NCBI GenBank assembly: GCA_041484195.1
Contig: JBGPHC010000009.1
Span: 78,089 to 142,088, forward strand
Reading direction: 5' to 3'
Length of the DNA stretch: 64,000 bases
Source of the DNA: PSRI01 sp041484195
GTDB taxonomy: Bacteria > Bacteroidota > Bacteroidia > Chitinophagales > Chitinophagaceae
In this document: piece by piece, positions 37,273-47,014 of the stretch
How the letters are laid out: every line of letters begins with the position of its first letter
Numbering within the stretch: the stretch's first letter is position 1
The notes under the pieces: model-generated
The model's input: only the letters and a program-made list of their open reading frames with translations
Databases searched by the model: none
Told to the model about the DNA's origin: nothing
Position numbers and translations under genes: made by a program

Positions 37273-37617
37273 ATGACGATTTATGGTATTCCGGGCTGTG
37301 ATTCAACGAAAATGGCCTTGCGATGGCTGAAGAAAAACAAGTTACAATTTGAATTTCATGACTACAAACTATCAGGCATAAGCGCCGATAGACTTCAGGA
37401 ATGGGCAGAGCAGGTTGGTTGGGAAACCCTACTCAACAGGAAAAGCGCTACCTGGAGGGGCCTGCTCGCGGAAGAGCAGTCGAAAGCCAATAGTCAGGCA
37501 GGCGCGATCGAATTGATGGTGAAGAATACCAGCCTGATCAAGAGGCCTCTGATTGAACACAGAGGTAAAATAATGGTGGGTCTCGATACAGACCTATATA
37601 ACAAGAAATTGATTTGA
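37273..37617 (+). CDS. ArsC/Spx-like thioredoxin-fold protein (YffB-like)
   Basis: A 114-residue protein of the ArsC-related superfamily. GIPGCDSTKMALRWL places a single Cys9 and lacks the CxxC of Spx, and the C-terminus has IKRPLIEHRGKIMVGL, the ArsC/YffB signature. A glutathione- or thiol-dependent reductase role is likely. 24 bases after the large secreted gene. Confidence 0.8.
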   Translation: MTIYGIPGCDSTKMALRWLKKNKLQFEFHDYKLSGISADRLQEWAEQVGWETLLNRKSATWRGLLAEEQSKANSQAGAIELMVKNTSLIKRPLIEHRGKIMVGLDTDLYNKKLI

Positions 37618-37668
37618 ACCTGGCCAGGAGCCATTTTGGAACAATTGAATAGGCATTATTTAAGATTT

Positions 37669-38169
37669 ATGAAAATGAGCAAGGAGACATTTGAAAATTC
37701 TATCCAGGCAGGCATACATCTGAAATTGCTGAGATTGGCAGGTAACTGGCAAGGTACTTCGCGCACATGGTTTGAAGAGGGGGTCCTGGCCGATGAATCT
37801 CCCATGCGCGGAACTATAAAGTCAGTATTGGGAGGCAGGTTCATCCTGCATGAATATGAGGGCACCATGATGGGCAAGCCCTTCGAAGGAATTGCAATCT
37901 ATGGATACCATATCGACAGCGGAAAATTTCAATCTGCCTGGGTTGACAGTTTTCACATGGGTACCGGCATCATGTCTGCGCAGGCCGATCGTAATAAAGA
38001 ATATTTCTCTGTTCTTGGATCCTATAGTGCAGGAGAAGAGGAATGGGGATGGCGTACTGAATTTGAATGGGCGAACCAGAACGAATTAGTCATTACTGCA
38101 TATAATATTAGCCCCGGAGGAATAGAATCCAAAGCCGTTGAAACCAGGTATTCCAGGATCCCTTCCTGA
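37669..38169 (+). CDS. DUF1579-like protein
   Basis: A 166-residue protein from ATG 37669 (MKMSKETFENS). LKLLRLAGNWQGTSRTWFE and FILHEYEGTMMGKPFEGIAIYGYH match the DUF1579 family, a lipocalin-like beta barrel of unknown function. The frame extends to TTG 37636, giving 11 extra residues; the ATG is more plausible. ATG 37675 is a further possibility. Confidence 0.7.
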   Translation: MKMSKETFENSIQAGIHLKLLRLAGNWQGTSRTWFEEGVLADESPMRGTIKSVLGGRFILHEYEGTMMGKPFEGIAIYGYHIDSGKFQSAWVDSFHMGTGIMSAQADRNKEYFSVLGSYSAGEEEWGWRTEFEWANQNELVITAYNISPGGIESKAVETRYSRIPS

Positions 38170-38280
38170 TCCGGTCACCTGATTTAACCACGTGAAAACC
38201 AATTATCTTAGTTAAGATTCCGACTCCTTTCTTTGTCATTACGTCTCTCTCAAATCAAAAAATAATTCCTAAAAAGTTAA

Positions 38281-38318
38281 TTAAACGTTTGTTTAAATCA
38301 AACAAGTGTTTAACTTCG
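38281..38318 (+). promoter_or_regulatory. Promoter and palindromic operator of the efflux operon
   Basis: TTAAACGTTTGTTT (38281-38294) faces AAACAAGTGTTTAA (38300-38313); the two arms match at 12 of 14 positions. Inside it are TTTG (38288-38291) and, 19 bases later, TAACTTCG (38311-38318), a one-mismatch -7 element. A repressor bound to the palindrome would cover the whole promoter. Confidence 0.65.
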
Positions 38319-38336
38319 TGCCCGCAAATTTCTTTT

Positions 38337-38963
38337 ATGACAGACAAAAAAACAGAAATCCTTCTAACGGCCGAAGAACTTTTCGCCGAAAAAGGATTTG
38401 ACGGCACTTCGGTCAGAGATATAGCTCAACATGCGGGCGTGAACCTGGCGATGATATCCTATTATTTTGGCTCCAAGGAAAAATTGCTCGAAGCGTTGCT
38501 AGAATACAGGTCCGACTACACTTTTAGTACCCTGGAAGAGTTAAATAAGGACCAATCACTGAACCCCTGGGATAAAATAGACCGGCTCGTGGATTTCTAC
38601 GTGGAAAAGTTCATCAACAACAATAAGGTTTACAATATCATCAGTGTTCAATCCAGCAAATTAAGTTCTCCGGAGATCAAAGAACTGATCACCAAAATGA
38701 AACTCAGGAATCTGGATCAAATCAGGAAGATCATCCAGGATGGACAGAAGAAAAAGTTTTTCCGAAAAGTAGATATAGAGTTTACCATGGGTAGTGTGAT
38801 GGGAACCATTTCTCAATTAACCCTTTCAAAAAATTTTTATTGCAGCCTCATGAATATTGACAAGACGGATGAAGAAGCCTACCGCAAAAAAGTCATACTT
38901 CGGCTTAAAACTCATTTGAAGCAATTACTGAGAGCGCATTTAGACATCAGAAACGAAGCATAA
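38337..38963 (+). CDS. TetR-family efflux repressor
   Basis: A 208-residue repressor starting at ATG 38337 (MTDKKTEILL); the open frame upstream is not used. The HTH reads AEELFAEKGFDGTSVRDIAQ then HAGVNLAMISYYFGSKEKL. The remaining helices form the ligand pocket. It is the first gene before tolC, emrA-like and emrB-like genes, 11 bases from the next. Likely binds the palindrome in its own promoter and is released by an efflux substrate. Confidence 0.88.
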   Translation: MTDKKTEILLTAEELFAEKGFDGTSVRDIAQHAGVNLAMISYYFGSKEKLLEALLEYRSDYTFSTLEELNKDQSLNPWDKIDRLVDFYVEKFINNNKVYNIISVQSSKLSSPEIKELITKMKLRNLDQIRKIIQDGQKKKFFRKVDIEFTMGSVMGTISQLTLSKNFYCSLMNIDKTDEEAYRKKVILRLKTHLKQLLRAHLDIRNEA

Positions 38964-38974
38964 AAAGAACAAGC

Positions 38975-40309
38975 ATGAAAAAGCAGTCAGGGATTGTTTT
39001 CCTATGGCTTATCACCGGAATGTTTGCATCGGGCCAGACCAGAACAATCAAGCTGGATGAAGCCATCCAACTGGGGATCCAAAACAGCAGGCAGCTAAAA
39101 CTGTCACAACAGAAAATTGACGAAGCCTTAACGAAAGTAGAACAAGCCAGGCAATTGACATTGCCTACTGCCAAATGGAGCGCGGGTTATAGCCACGCAC
39201 TGATGCTGGCCAAGAAATTCAATTTCCCCAGCACAGGCGGCCAGGCGCCGAAAGCCTTGGAATTTCCATTCGATCTGACACTATACCAGTCCACCCTCAG
39301 CATCAGCGAACCCATATTTGCAGGTAATCAAATACGTTATGCGAAACAGTCGGCTGACCTGCTGGTAAAAATGAGCCGGCTCGATTCCGATAAAGACAAG
39401 GATGAAGCGGTATATACCATCATTGATGCCTACATCAACTATTACAAGATTCAACAGAGCCAGAAAGTCGCGGCACAGAACCTCGAAGATGTAGACAGCA
39501 GGCTCACCGAAATCAGGAAATATGAGACGCAGGGATTGGCCACCCGGAATGACGTGCTTAGGTTTCAGGTGCAGAAATCCAATATCCAGCTCACGGTTTT
39601 CGAACTCGAAAGCAACAGAAAGATCGCCAATTATAGTCTGAACATCTTGTTGGGATTGCCAGACAGCACCGGCCTGAAAGTGGAAGACCTGAGCCATGAA
39701 CTCGATTTAAATATCCCCTTTGAGGACTGGCTGCGGCAAGCGCTCACGGATCGCAAGGAATTGGGTTCATTTGTTTACCAAAATCAATTGGACAGCATGG
39801 ATATCAAAAAGATCAGGGATGGGAAACTTCCCACCCTGGGCCTGGGCGGAAGCCTTTATTATATAAACCCTTCCAAGGACTTCATTCCCAAATCCGGCAG
39901 CTTCCTCGCTCCATTTGTAATTGGGTTGAATTTGAGCTGGGACATCTCCAGCTTATACAAGACCCGGCAAAAGCTTCAGGAAGCGAAGATTCAGCAACAG
40001 GAATTGGCCACGAAGCGGGATGCATTCACTGATGCTATAAAGACGGAAGTGTATGCAGACTATATGAAATACCAGCAGGCCTTGCAAAGGATCGGTGTAT
40101 TGGAAGAATCAGTTGTTGAAGCCACCGAAAATGAAAGGATCATGCTATCGAAATTCCGCAACAACCTTGCTACCACTGCCGACCAGATCGATGCATTGAC
40201 AATCCTGTATGGCCAGCGCATTAGCCTGGAACTGGCCAAGGCAGATGCAACACTGGCTTATTATAATCTCTTAAACGCTACCGGCCATATTCAACCGCAA
40301 ACTCACTAA
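38975..40309 (+). CDS. TolC-family outer-membrane efflux channel
   Basis: A 444-residue exported protein with signal peptide 1-20 (FASGQ). Two OEP repeats (about 25-210 and 230-435) of helical hairpins with RKYETQGLATRNDVLRFQ and KFRNNLATTADQIDAL, typical of TolC. Works with the adjacent membrane fusion protein and DHA2 transporter. Confidence 0.9.
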   Translation: MKKQSGIVFLWLITGMFASGQTRTIKLDEAIQLGIQNSRQLKLSQQKIDEALTKVEQARQLTLPTAKWSAGYSHALMLAKKFNFPSTGGQAPKALEFPFDLTLYQSTLSISEPIFAGNQIRYAKQSADLLVKMSRLDSDKDKDEAVYTIIDAYINYYKIQQSQKVAAQNLEDVDSRLTEIRKYETQGLATRNDVLRFQVQKSNIQLTVFELESNRKIANYSLNILLGLPDSTGLKVEDLSHELDLNIPFEDWLRQALTDRKELGSFVYQNQLDSMDIKKIRDGKLPTLGLGGSLYYINPSKDFIPKSGSFLAPFVIGLNLSWDISSLYKTRQKLQEAKIQQQELATKRDAFTDAIKTEVYADYMKYQQALQRIGVLEESVVEATENERIMLSKFRNNLATTADQIDALTILYGQRISLELAKADATLAYYNLLNATGHIQPQTH

Positions 40310-40334
40310 ATAAGTAGCAATAAAAGTAATCTGT

Positions 40335-41381
40335 ATGAGCGATCAAAAAAAGAAGGGAAAGGGGAAAAAGATCATCTTCCCGATCATCCTGGCACTCGTG
40401 TTAATTGGGGCGTTGGTCTTTACGCTGAGGGAATATATCTATTTCCAAAGCCATGAAGTTACCGACAATGCTCAGGTGGATGCCGATATCAGCCCGGTCA
40501 TCGCCAGGGTCAGTGGTTACGTTAAGGAAATAAGATTTGCCGATAACCAGTTCGTGAAAGCGGGCGACACACTCGCCATTTTGGACGACCGGGACTACCG
40601 GATAAAGTTGCAGCAAACCCAAGCCATGCTAATTTCTGCCCGGCAATCCGTGAATGTGTCACAGTATGCCGTAACCGAAGCCAAGGCAAATATCGCCACC
40701 GCTCAGGCAAATATCGATGCGGCTAAAGTCAGGCTTTGGAAGGCCACTGAAGACTTTAACCGATATAAAAACCTTTATGATGATCATGTCATCACCAAGG
40801 CCCAGTTTGATGCCGTAGTAGCTGAAAAGGAATCCGCTGAAGCCAATGTAGCCGCCGTTCAAAGTCAGGTGCTCGTCATAAACAGGCGCGTGAGCACTAA
40901 TGAACAACAAGTACAGGCAACCGCTTCCAATATCGCCAGCCGGCAGGCCGATGTTGATTTTGCCAAACTGCAGCTATCTTATACCGTGCTAATTTCTCCT
41001 TCGGACGGGATTGCCTCCAAAAGAAATATCCAGGTAGGGCAATTGGTGCAGGCGGGACAGCCATTGCTAGCCATCGTGAACGAAAAAAACCTCTATATAA
41101 CTGCCAATTTCAAAGAGACCCAAATGGAACATTTGAAAACAGGTGATAAGGTTGACCTGGTGGTGGACGCGTTTCCTCACAAAACCATCCAGGGAATCGT
41201 ACAATCCTTTGCCGGAGCAACGGGCGCGAAATTTTCACTGCTCCCTCCCGACAATGCCACAGGAAATTTTGTGAAAGTAGTGCAGCGCGTGCCGGTACGC
41301 ATCAACCTGGAGTCTGATTCAGCTTTCAAGATGCTTTTGCGCCCAGGTATGAGCGTAAAGGTTGTGGTACACACCAAATGA
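40335..41381 (+). CDS. EmrA/HlyD-type membrane-fusion protein
   Basis: A 348-residue periplasmic adaptor with one N-terminal membrane anchor (about 12-30). VTDNAQVDADISPVIARVSGYV is the HlyD biotinyl-lipoyl motif (shown in part), a coiled-coil hairpin runs about 95-210, and VSAV-type barrel strands with LRPGMSVKVVV close it. Second structural gene of the efflux operon, 25 bases after tolC. Confidence 0.9.
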   Translation: MSDQKKKGKGKKIIFPIILALVLIGALVFTLREYIYFQSHEVTDNAQVDADISPVIARVSGYVKEIRFADNQFVKAGDTLAILDDRDYRIKLQQTQAMLISARQSVNVSQYAVTEAKANIATAQANIDAAKVRLWKATEDFNRYKNLYDDHVITKAQFDAVVAEKESAEANVAAVQSQVLVINRRVSTNEQQVQATASNIASRQADVDFAKLQLSYTVLISPSDGIASKRNIQVGQLVQAGQPLLAIVNEKNLYITANFKETQMEHLKTGDKVDLVVDAFPHKTIQGIVQSFAGATGAKFSLLPPDNATGNFVKVVQRVPVRINLESDSAFKMLLRPGMSVKVVVHTK

Positions 41382-41428
41382 TCACGGGTCTTTTGCAATG
41401 AATTATTTGAGTAAAAAAATGTCGCCTC

Positions 41429-42976
41429 ATGGCTGAACATGGAATTCGGAAATGGATCATCACATTAACGGTAATCACTGCTTCTCTCCTGGAATTGATT
41501 GATACCACAATCGTGAATGTGGCCCTGCCCCAGATCATGGGTAACCTGGGCGCCACATTGGAAGATGCCGGTTGGGTGGTGACAAGCTATGCCGTAGCCA
41601 ACGTGATCATCTTACCCATGTCGGGATGGCTGGGTGATCGTTTTGGAAGAAAGAATTATTTCATCACCTCCATACTGGTTTTTACATTCGCATCATTCCT
41701 TTGCGGGAATGCGCATAGCCTCACAGAACTCGTCGCTTTCAGAATTCTGCAGGGACTTGCCGGCGGGGGATTGCTCTCGACGGCTCAAGCAATTCTCATG
41801 GAAACATGGCCCCGAGAAGAATTAGGTATGGCTACAGCTCTGTTTGGTCTCGGTGCGGTCGTGGGCCCCACAGTAGGTCCCACCATTGGAGGATATATCA
41901 CGGATCATTTCAGTTGGCCCTGGATTTTTTATGTGAATATTCCAATTGGCGCCATAGCCGCATTCTTTGTCTCCACATTTGTACGAGAATCGCCCAAATA
42001 TGCAAAGGGCAAACCTATTGACTGGTGGGGGATAATACTTTTAGCCATAAGTGTGGGTAGTCTGCAGGTGGTATTGGAAAAAGGCGAATCTGAAGACTGG
42101 CTTTCCACACCCTATATTTCTGCTCTTGCTCTATCCACAGTACTCGCGGCCGTTGGTTTTATATGGAGAGAACTGAGCACTGATCATCCGGTTGTGAATT
42201 TCAAAATATTAAGATATAGAAGTTTCACCGTCGGCATTTTCACTTCCTTCGCGTTGGGATTCGCCCTTTATGGATCGGTATTCATTTTCCCGATATTCTG
42301 CCAGAATCTTCTGGGATTTTCTGCCCAACAAACAGGTGAGCTATTATTTCCCGGCGGTTTGGCCACTATCTGTATGATGCCTTTCGTGGGAGTGATGCTT
42401 AAAAGAGGCGTGCCAGGGCAGATATTGGCGACCGGAGGATTCATCCTGTTTTTTGTTTTCAGTCATATGATGTCTAATTCCAATTTAGAATCAGGTACTT
42501 CCGATTTCTTCTTCCCGCTGATTGTTAGAGGCATTGGAATGAGCATTCTCTTTGTGCCACTCACAACGCTGGCCATTCAGGACCTACATGGGAAAGACAT
42601 CGGTCAGGGCACAGGCCTGAACAATATGATGCGGCAGTTGGGGGGATCATTTGGAATCGCAATACTCACCACTCTCATCCACATAAAGAGTGGCGTCAAC
42701 CGCAACCTCTTGCTCGAGCATATCAATTCATACAATCCCGCATACCAGGAAAGGTACCAGTACCTTTTCAACGGATTCATGGGCAAAGGATTCAATGCAA
42801 GCGATGCGCAGCAAATGGCCTATCGCGCCATTGAAGGAACTATTGCGCGTCAGACTATGCTGGTCACTTACAATGAGATCTACCTGTTGGTGGGATATTT
42901 TGTATTGTGTTGTATCCCGCTCGTGTACCTGCAGAAATTCAAGAGGAATGTGATGTTGCCTGCAGACGCGCACTAA
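41429..42976 (+). CDS. DHA2-family multidrug MFS transporter (EmrB-like)
   Basis: A 515-residue proton-driven drug exporter with 14 predicted helices. LELIDTTIVNVALPQI in helix 1, GWLGDRFGRK (motif A), GAVVGPTVGPTIGGYI (motif C, antiporter signature). Forms the inner-membrane part of an EmrAB-TolC-like pump with the two preceding genes. Confidence 0.92.
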   Translation: MAEHGIRKWIITLTVITASLLELIDTTIVNVALPQIMGNLGATLEDAGWVVTSYAVANVIILPMSGWLGDRFGRKNYFITSILVFTFASFLCGNAHSLTELVAFRILQGLAGGGLLSTAQAILMETWPREELGMATALFGLGAVVGPTVGPTIGGYITDHFSWPWIFYVNIPIGAIAAFFVSTFVRESPKYAKGKPIDWWGIILLAISVGSLQVVLEKGESEDWLSTPYISALALSTVLAAVGFIWRELSTDHPVVNFKILRYRSFTVGIFTSFALGFALYGSVFIFPIFCQNLLGFSAQQTGELLFPGGLATICMMPFVGVMLKRGVPGQILATGGFILFFVFSHMMSNSNLESGTSDFFFPLIVRGIGMSILFVPLTTLAIQDLHGKDIGQGTGLNNMMRQLGGSFGIAILTTLIHIKSGVNRNLLLEHINSYNPAYQERYQYLFNGFMGKGFNASDAQQMAYRAIEGTIARQTMLVTYNEIYLLVGYFVLCCIPLVYLQKFKRNVMLPADAH

Positions 42977-43103
42977 AATCTAGCAGGCAGCTCTGATAAT
43001 TGGCGAAGTATTTCAGAGATCAAATGGGTTTATTTTCCGGGAATGGGAAGGATGCTCCCGCTGACCTTTTTTGGTTAGATTTGATGAACATAAAACATCC
43101 ACA

Positions 43104-43922
43104 ATGTCATTTAAAGGGAAAACGGTTTTCATTACCGGCGCCAGTCGCGGAATTGGAAAAGCCATCGCGTTGAGATTGGCCAGAGAAGGTGCGAATATTG
43201 TAGTGGCTTCCAAATCGGTGGAAGAAAATCCGAAATTGGGTGGCACCATTTATTCCGCTGCCACCGAAATTGAACAGGCCGGTGGAAAGGCATTGCCCAT
43301 ACCCTGTGATATCCGTTTCGAAGACCAGATTGAGTCCGCTGTAAAGAAGACCATTGAAACATTCGGTGGGATTGACATATTGGTGAACAATGCTTCGGCC
43401 ATTTCGCTCACGCCCACAGAGCAAACGGAACCCAAACGATTCGACCTTATGCATTCCATCAATGTGAGAGGAACCTTCTTCGTGAGTAAGGCCTGCATTC
43501 CACATCTTCGCAAAGGAAACAATCCGCATATTCTCATGCTGTCGCCACCGCTGAATCTTCAGCCAAAATGGTTTGCCGGTCATCTCGCCTACACCATCAG
43601 TAAGTACAATATGAGTATGATTGCCCTGGGCCTGGCAGCTGAATTGAAAAAAGACAAGATCGCTGCCAATGCGCTCTGGCCCAGGACTACGATCGCCACA
43701 GCCGCGGTTCAGAATCTCCTGGGAGGTGATGCCCTGATTAAGATGAGTAGAAAACCGGAAATAATCGCGGATGCCGCATATTATATTTTTTCAAAACCAT
43801 CTGAAGAATGCACCGGTAATTTTTTTATTGATGAGGACCTGCTTTCAAAAGAGGGGATTGCCGATCTGTCCCATTATTCCGTGGTCCCAGGTGCCCACTT
43901 ATACACCGACCTTTTCGTATAA
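43104..43922 (+). CDS. Short-chain dehydrogenase, HSDL2-like
   Basis: A 272-residue NAD(P)-dependent oxidoreductase, Rossmann fold. GASRGIGK (12-19) is the cofactor motif, YTISK is the catalytic Tyr/Lys pair and NNAS follows the third strand. Similar to the HSDL2 class of Bacteroidota and mitochondria; substrate unknown. ATG 43104 is chosen because MSFKGKTVFITGA is the standard start; the frame runs on upstream to 43071. Confidence 0.85.
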   Translation: MSFKGKTVFITGASRGIGKAIALRLAREGANIVVASKSVEENPKLGGTIYSAATEIEQAGGKALPIPCDIRFEDQIESAVKKTIETFGGIDILVNNASAISLTPTEQTEPKRFDLMHSINVRGTFFVSKACIPHLRKGNNPHILMLSPPLNLQPKWFAGHLAYTISKYNMSMIALGLAAELKKDKIAANALWPRTTIATAAVQNLLGGDALIKMSRKPEIIADAAYYIFSKPSEECTGNFFIDEDLLSKEGIADLSHYSVVPGAHLYTDLFV

Positions 43923-43949
43923 AAAAAATCCCGCATCCTTTACATGCGG
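43921..43949 (-). terminator. Terminator of the DoxX-like gene
   Basis: On the minus strand CCGCAT-7 bases-ATGCGG is followed by GA and eight T (43928-43921). It lies 26 bases after the stop of the gene at 43976-44338. Confidence 0.65.
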
Positions 43950-43975
43950 AACTCTTCTCAGGAAATCAGAAATAA

Positions 43976-44338
43976 TCATTTCCCCCTGCTGGCAATTATG
44001 AACGCGCAACCTGCCAGACCGGTGTCTTTTAAAATCATGGACAATGCTCCCCCATCTCCATGGAGGTGATTTGGTAGATGGATGGTGAGCACAAAAATGA
44101 GGAGCATGATGCCCAATAATATCCCTGCAATCCTTGAATATTTATTGATTAAAATTGAGATCGCTGCCAGGATGAGGCAGGTGCCGGCAACATAGATCCA
44201 GAATGTGCCGACGGGTGGTATGAAGGTGGGTACCATTGGAGCCATTCCGGAAGCATGCATATAATGGAGCACTCCAAAAGTGCCGATGATCAGGGCATAC
44301 ATGACGGTGCCAATTCTGGCAAGAGTTGCGTTATTCAT
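43976..44338 (-). CDS. Small membrane protein, DoxX-like
   Basis: A 120-residue protein with four predicted helices: about 10-28, 45-62, 70-90 and 100-118. TFGVLHYMHASGM and a conserved NHLHGDGG loop are like DoxX/SURF4-type proteins of Bacteroidota. Function unknown. A strong terminator follows. Confidence 0.65.
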   Translation of the reverse strand: MNNATLARIGTVMYALIIGTFGVLHYMHASGMAPMVPTFIPPVGTFWIYVAGTCLILAAISILINKYSRIAGILLGIMLLIFVLTIHLPNHLHGDGGALSMILKDTGLAGCAFIIASRGK

Positions 44339-44467
44339 TTTGATTGGTTTTTGGTTACCCTAAAGTATAAAATGAAGTTGGAAGAACATAGCGCAAATCC
44401 CGTCTGGACGGGCATTGTGCAAAGCTGGTGTGTAAGTTTAGACCGGCGTCGGGTAGCTGTTGAATGG

Positions 44468-44495
44468 GAAAGACTCCGGGAGGCCGGAGTCTTTC
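44468..44495. terminator. Long hairpin after the DPP IV gene
   Basis: A perfect 12-bp stem, GAAAGACTCCGG/CCGGAGTCTTTC with the 4-base loop GAGG. It lies 26 bases beyond the stop of the minus-strand DPP IV gene and probably ends it, although the T tract is only three bases. Confidence 0.6.
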
Positions 44496-44521
44496 CTGAA
44501 TAATTAATACCGGGACCAGGA

Positions 44522-46747
44522 TTATCGCCACATGATGGCAGGCATATCCCGGTCGAGAAGATTTTTGTATATGAAGAGATTGTTTTCATTTGTAGAATGT
44601 AATGACTGATTACCGCCCCACCCGTGTTTGCCTCCGGGATACAACATGAATTCAAAATGTTTTTTTGCCTCTTCAAGCTTCTTAATCAGTTGCAGGCTAT
44701 TCTGCAGGTGAACGTTATCGTCCGAAGTGCCGTGATAGATCCTCAGGAGTCCCTTGTATTTGTCAACATAGTTCAATACGGAGCTGCTCTTATAACCCTC
44801 GGGATTGTCCTGCGGAGTGTCCATATATCTCTCCGTGTAGTGCGAATCATAAAGGCTCCAATCAACCACGCTGCCACCTGCGAGTCCATACTTGAAATAG
44901 TCAGCGCCGTAAGTAAGAGCATAACAGGTCATATAGCCGCCATAACTAAAACCGCTAATGCAAACTTTTTCTTTATCAGCGCCATGGTCAATCAGCCATT
45001 TCACACACTGTATCCAGTCTTTCATCTCCCAATATCCCAGGTTTCGGTACATATAATTCACACCTTCTTTTCCAAAATGGCCGCTGGCCCGATGATCCAT
45101 CGACACCACGATCAACCCTTCTTTCGCCCACCACTGCTGCTGACCATTGAAAGTGAAATTATCATAAACAGTTCCTGCATTAGGCCCGCCATAAATATTG
45201 ATGAGCACAGGGTATTTCTTACCTGCTTCCATATTCAGCGGCCAGGTTATCTTCATCGGAAGTTCATACAAATCATCCTCGCTTTTTACCCTCACGATTT
45301 CTGTTTTGGCAGTATTGTAAGCGTCATATTCAGGTCCCTTGCTGCTACCCAATTCCCTGATGATTTTTCCCTTGTTATCAACCAGGGCCATGCGTTGAGG
45401 TTCCGATACATTCGAATAAGTGGTAATGAAATAAGATCCAAGGGGTGACAAATTGCATTGGTGCGAATAATCGCCGAATGTGAGCCTCTGCAATCCTGTT
45501 CCGTTCAGTTTCACTTTGTAAAAATCATTTCTGGCAGAATTGTCTTTGCGGCAGGTGAAATATACAACCTGATTCTTTTCGTCAATGTAATTGATTGAAT
45601 TGACCGTGTATTTACCATTGGTGATCGGATTCAGGAGCTTACCCGTAAGATCATAGAGATACAGCATATTCCATCCACTCTGATCGCTTGTAATGATGAA
45701 GCGCTTACCGTCTTTCAAAAAATCAATCCGGTTTCCCTCATCGTCCAGGCTTATCCAGGTCTTCTGTTTTTCTGAATAGATTATCTTCTTGCTGCCATCT
45801 TGCAGGTTTACTTCGTAAATGATGAGGTTGTTTTGGTCGCGGTTCATCCACTGAACCCATAATGCCTGTCCATCGGTTCTCCAGTATGGCAAGCCGAAAT
45901 ATTGATCTTCGTGTTCAATGAAGTCCGACCAGATTACTCTTCCTCCATCGGGAGCCACGATTCCCACTTTCACTTCGGGATTGGGATCGCCCGCCTTTGG
46001 GTAGCGTTCTTTTTCAAGTCCGCCGTGCTGCCCCGGTTCAGTGGTGATATTGAATAGGGGCACTTTGCTGTCGTCTGTTCTGAAAAATGCCAGATGCCGG
46101 CTGTCGGGGCTCCACCAGAATGAACGATAGCGAGACCTCCTGCCTAATATTTCTTCGGTGTATACCCATGAAGCATAGCCGTTCAGGATCACATCACTTC
46201 CATCCGATGTAATTTGATGTTCCCTTCTTGCCGTGAGATCAATAGTGTAAAGGTTATTGTCACGCGTAAACGCCACATAATTCGAGTCGGGAGACAGAGT
46301 GGGATTGATTTCCCTGGCACTGTCATTGGTGAGACGCTCTTCCGGCTTATCCCCATCTTTCAGATAGAGGTCCGAACCTTTTGCATAAACTGATCTGTTA
46401 GACACTACCGCAGTCTTTTTCAAAAGATCGGGTGTAGAGATCGTTTCCTTTCCCGTTTTACAATCTACCAGGTAAGTCTTGACGCCGGAATCGGCGTTAG
46501 CTTTTTTATTGAGCAGGAAGTGGGAATCGTCAACCCAACCCAAGACCGTGGGAAGCGGCTGTGTGATATCGCTCGGCTTCCCCTTGAGCATTTGATCGTC
46601 GCTGAGATTTTTTTTCTGCGCCCATCCAACCAGACTCATATTTGTCAGAGCCAGGACTATCAGGGCTTTCAAAAGGACTGATTGAATAAAATGCCGGGAA
46701 TAGATTCGAATCCCGGACAATTCATCTGCAGGTAATTCTTTTCTCAT
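44522..46747 (-). CDS. Dipeptidyl peptidase IV (S9B)
   Basis: Removes X-Pro/X-Ala dipeptides from peptide N-termini, in the periplasm. 741 residues from ATG 46747; signal peptide to about residue 43 (GWAQKK). Beta-propeller about 55-480 with the double Glu of YTEEILG that binds the substrate N-terminus. The alpha/beta hydrolase domain has Ser601 (GFSYGGY), Asp677 (SDDN) and His708 (GGKHGW). The frame is open for 33 more codons upstream, which look unlike a protein start. Confidence 0.93.
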   Translation of the reverse strand: MRKELPADELSGIRIYSRHFIQSVLLKALIVLALTNMSLVGWAQKKNLSDDQMLKGKPSDITQPLPTVLGWVDDSHFLLNKKANADSGVKTYLVDCKTGKETISTPDLLKKTAVVSNRSVYAKGSDLYLKDGDKPEERLTNDSAREINPTLSPDSNYVAFTRDNNLYTIDLTARREHQITSDGSDVILNGYASWVYTEEILGRRSRYRSFWWSPDSRHLAFFRTDDSKVPLFNITTEPGQHGGLEKERYPKAGDPNPEVKVGIVAPDGGRVIWSDFIEHEDQYFGLPYWRTDGQALWVQWMNRDQNNLIIYEVNLQDGSKKIIYSEKQKTWISLDDEGNRIDFLKDGKRFIITSDQSGWNMLYLYDLTGKLLNPITNGKYTVNSINYIDEKNQVVYFTCRKDNSARNDFYKVKLNGTGLQRLTFGDYSHQCNLSPLGSYFITTYSNVSEPQRMALVDNKGKIIRELGSSKGPEYDAYNTAKTEIVRVKSEDDLYELPMKITWPLNMEAGKKYPVLINIYGGPNAGTVYDNFTFNGQQQWWAKEGLIVVSMDHRASGHFGKEGVNYMYRNLGYWEMKDWIQCVKWLIDHGADKEKVCISGFSYGGYMTCYALTYGADYFKYGLAGGSVVDWSLYDSHYTERYMDTPQDNPEGYKSSSVLNYVDKYKGLLRIYHGTSDDNVHLQNSLQLIKKLEEAKKHFEFMLYPGGKHGWGGNQSLHSTNENNLFIYKNLLDRDMPAIMWR

Positions 46748-47014
46748 GTGTATGGTATTTGATAAGATTCCAAAAATCGCAAGATTTTCACAAATCGATC
46801 CAAATGAAATTGAGTGGTGCGCCCTCGCCAATATCCTTTGAGCCATTCATCAAAATAAATGGCGGTTGCCAGGCATATTTCCCTTAGGTTAAATGCGAAT
46901 GAGTTGTGGTGCAGGTTCATTCGCCCCAATAACACAGAATCTATCGGGCTATCTCAATTGGGCCTCCGGGCTTTTCGCTACTGACCCTCACGCGAACCCT
47001 GCCATCAACAGCCA

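Noticed and set aside
44624..45448. Long plus-strand open frame of 274 codons
   Set aside because: It lies antisense inside the well-supported DPP IV gene, whose catalytic residues are in the other strand.
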